Below are positions 4,198 to 5,429 of a stretch of 5,429 nt of DNA, one piece after another. The notes below the pieces were generated by a model. The model was not told the origin of the DNA, did no database searches, and saw only the letters and a program-made list of their open reading frames with translations. Location: the NCBI GenBank assembly GCA_028293005.1, contig JAQGLH010000010.1, positions 1-5,429 on the forward strand, read 5' to 3'. Each line of letters starts with the position of its first letter. Position 1 is the stretch's first letter. The stretch is from Alphaproteobacteria bacterium. GTDB lineage: Bacteria > Pseudomonadota > Alphaproteobacteria > Sphingomonadales > Sphingomonadaceae. The position numbers were made by a program, and so were the translations under genes.

Positions 4198-5429
4198 CTA
4201 CTTCCTCCCCAACAAGCCGCCGAGCAGGCCGCGCAGCAATTGGTTGCCGAGCTGGCGGCCGATCGAGCTTGCCGCCGAACGGGCGGCGGACTGGAGCATC
4301 TTGTCGGCCACCGAGGGCCGCTGCGCGATGCGCGCCTGACGCTCCGCCTCCCGCTCGGCCTCGCGCTGTCCGGCAACGCGCTGCTTTTCGGCGGCCTTGG
4401 CGGCCTCGGCGGCGGTCCTGGCCTGATCGGCCGCGGCCTTGGCCAAGGTCGCCGAGGCCTGCGCGGCCTCCAGCTTGCCGCGCAAGATCTCCTCGGCCGA
4501 TTCGCGGTCGATCGAAGCATCATATCTGGCGCCGATCGCGTCGGTCTCGATCAGCACCGCTCGTTCCTGCGGCGTGACCGGGCCGACCCGCGAGCCGGGG
4601 ACCTTGATCAACGTGCGCTCGACCGGACTCGGCGATCCGTCTGCCTGGAGCAGCGACACCAAAGCCTCGCCGACCTTGAGTTCGGTGATCGCGGCGGCGA
4701 CATCGACCCCGGAATTGGCGCGGAACGTCTCGGCCGCCGCCTTGATGCCCTTCTGGTCCTTGGGCGTGAACGCGCGCAGCGCGTGCTGGACCCGGTTGCC
4801 GAGCTGCGCGGCGATCGCCTCGGGAATGTCGATCGGGTTCTGAGTGATGAAATAGATCCCGACGCCCTTCGAGCGGATCAGACGCACGACCTGCTCGATC
4901 TTGTCGAGCAAGGCGGGCGGCGCGTTGTCGAACAGGAGATGCGCCTCATCGAAGAAGAAGACGAGCTTTGGCTTGTCGAGATCGCCGACCTCGGGGAGCT
5001 GCTCGAACAGTTCGGAGAGCAGCCACAACAGGAAGCCCGCGTAGAGCTTGGGCGATGCCATCAATCTGTCGGCGGCGAGGATGTTGACGATGCCGCGGCC
5101 GCGATCGTCGAGCGCGAGGAAGTCGCCGATCGCGAGCGCCGGCTCGCCGAAGAAATGCTCGGCGCCCTGTGAACGCAGTTGGAGGAGGGCGCGCTGAATC
5201 GCCCCGACGCTTGCCTTGGAGACATTGCCGTAAGTGATCGTCAGCTCGTCGGCGCGGCGCGCGCATTCGGAAAGCATCGCCTGGAGATCGTCGAGGTCGA
5301 TCAGCAGCAGCCCGTCATGATCGGCGACGAGGAAGGCGATCGTGAGCACGCCCTCCTGCACCTCGTTGAGGTTCATCAGCTGGGCAAGCAGCAGCGGGCC
5401 CATCTCGGCGACGGTGGTGCGGATCGGAT
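4198..5429 (-). CDS. HerA-like ATPase of the YjgR/DUF853 family, C-terminal part (5' end beyond right edge)
   Basis: The frame is open to the right edge and ends with TAG at 4198-4200, leaving 409 residues visible. It begins inside the ATPase domain with [17 protein letters not shown], a segment of the YjgR family. Counting from the Met at 5403, the Walker B element is [13 protein letters not shown] (146-158, Asp152 and Glu153), followed by the ITQNPIDIP sensor-like segment (186-194) and the [17 protein letters not shown] block (201-217) distinctive of this family. Family members are about 500 residues, so roughly the first 100, including Walker A, lie outside the window. From about 300 to 362 is an Ala/Glu/Arg-rich predicted coiled coil, then a basic, Gly/Leu-rich tail ([13 protein letters not shown]). 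HerA proteins are hexameric DNA translocases; the role of this branch is not established. The Met at 5403 is internal, not the start. Confidence 0.9.
   Translation of the reverse strand, partial: PIRTTVAEMGPLLLAQLMNLNEVQEGVLTIAFLVADHDGLLLIDLDDLQAMLSECARRADELTITYGNVSKASVGAIQRALLQLRSQGAEHFFGEPALAIGDFLALDDRGRGIVNILAADRLMASPKLYAGFLLWLLSELFEQLPEVGDLDKPKLVFFFDEAHLLFDNAPPALLDKIEQVVRLIRSKGVGIYFITQNPIDIPEAIAAQLGNRVQHALRAFTPKDQKGIKAAAETFRANSGVDVAAAITELKVGEALVSLLQADGSPSPVERTLIKVPGSRVGPVTPQERAVLIETDAIGARYDASIDRESAEEILRGKLEAAQASATLAKAAADQARTAAEAAKAAEKQRVAGQREAEREAERQARIAQRPSVADKMLQSAARSAASSIGRQLGNQLLRGLLGGLLGRK

Noticed and set aside
4930..4968. AAA+ or general DNA helicase identity for the ATPase
   Set aside because: The Walker B element alone is shared by many families; the [10 protein letters not shown] and [14 protein letters not shown] blocks point specifically to the YjgR/DUF853 branch of HerA-like proteins.
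3958..5172. 404-codon plus-strand frame
   Set aside because: It is mostly antisense to the HerA-like ATPase, and its repetitive Leu/Arg/Gly translation mirrors the Ala-rich coiled coil on the other strand.

Overview
The window is GC-rich and densely coding, with strong G/C preference at third codon positions, so long spurious open frames appear opposite every real gene. Gene content, four GANTC sites (the CcrM methylation motif of alphaproteobacteria) in one intergenic region, and a TTCGACAAGCTCAG-like intergenic palindrome suggest an alphaproteobacterium, probably a sphingomonad. That assignment is inference; no rRNA or other marker gene is present.

Layout, left to right. (1) At 1-340 on the minus strand is the 5' part of a gene running off the left edge, with an N-terminal helix-turn-helix. 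A 20-codon frame (403-341, minus) with a purine-rich Shine-Dalgarno-like sequence ends directly against its start codon, and a 20-bp near-palindrome (411-430) lies just upstream of that. (2) A 292-bp divergent intergenic region (341-632) holds these elements, a cluster of ATTGGC half-sites, a weak promoter candidate and four GANTC sites. (3) At 633-1661 on the plus strand is a complete aldo/keto reductase with all four catalytic residues. (4) At 1801-3048 on the plus strand is a stand-alone ferritin-like protein of the iminophenyl-pyruvate dimer synthase type (the domain of VioB and RebD), after a 139-bp gap that contains a nested GC hairpin. (5) Convergent to it at 3873-3073 (minus) is a DUF2189 integral membrane protein with a textbook ribosome binding site. 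(6) A 324-bp gene-free stretch (3874-4197) carries a possible -10 box for the DUF2189 gene and a REP-like inverted repeat. (7) At 5429-4198 (minus) is the C-terminal four-fifths or so of a HerA-like ATPase of the YjgR/DUF853 family, cut by the right edge.

The genes do not form an obvious single pathway. The aldo/keto reductase and the ferritin-like protein are co-directional and might be co-transcribed, which would pair an NAD(P)H-dependent carbonyl reductase with a putative metal-dependent oxidative enzyme; this is a hypothesis. The DUF2189 and HerA-like genes are both on the minus strand, but the 324-bp gap, the intervening palindrome and the separate ribosome binding site argue for separate units. 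I see no mobile element, CRISPR array, tRNA or rRNA, and no clear new multi-gene system. The points most worth a second look are the stand-alone ferritin-like protein and the leader arrangement at the left edge.
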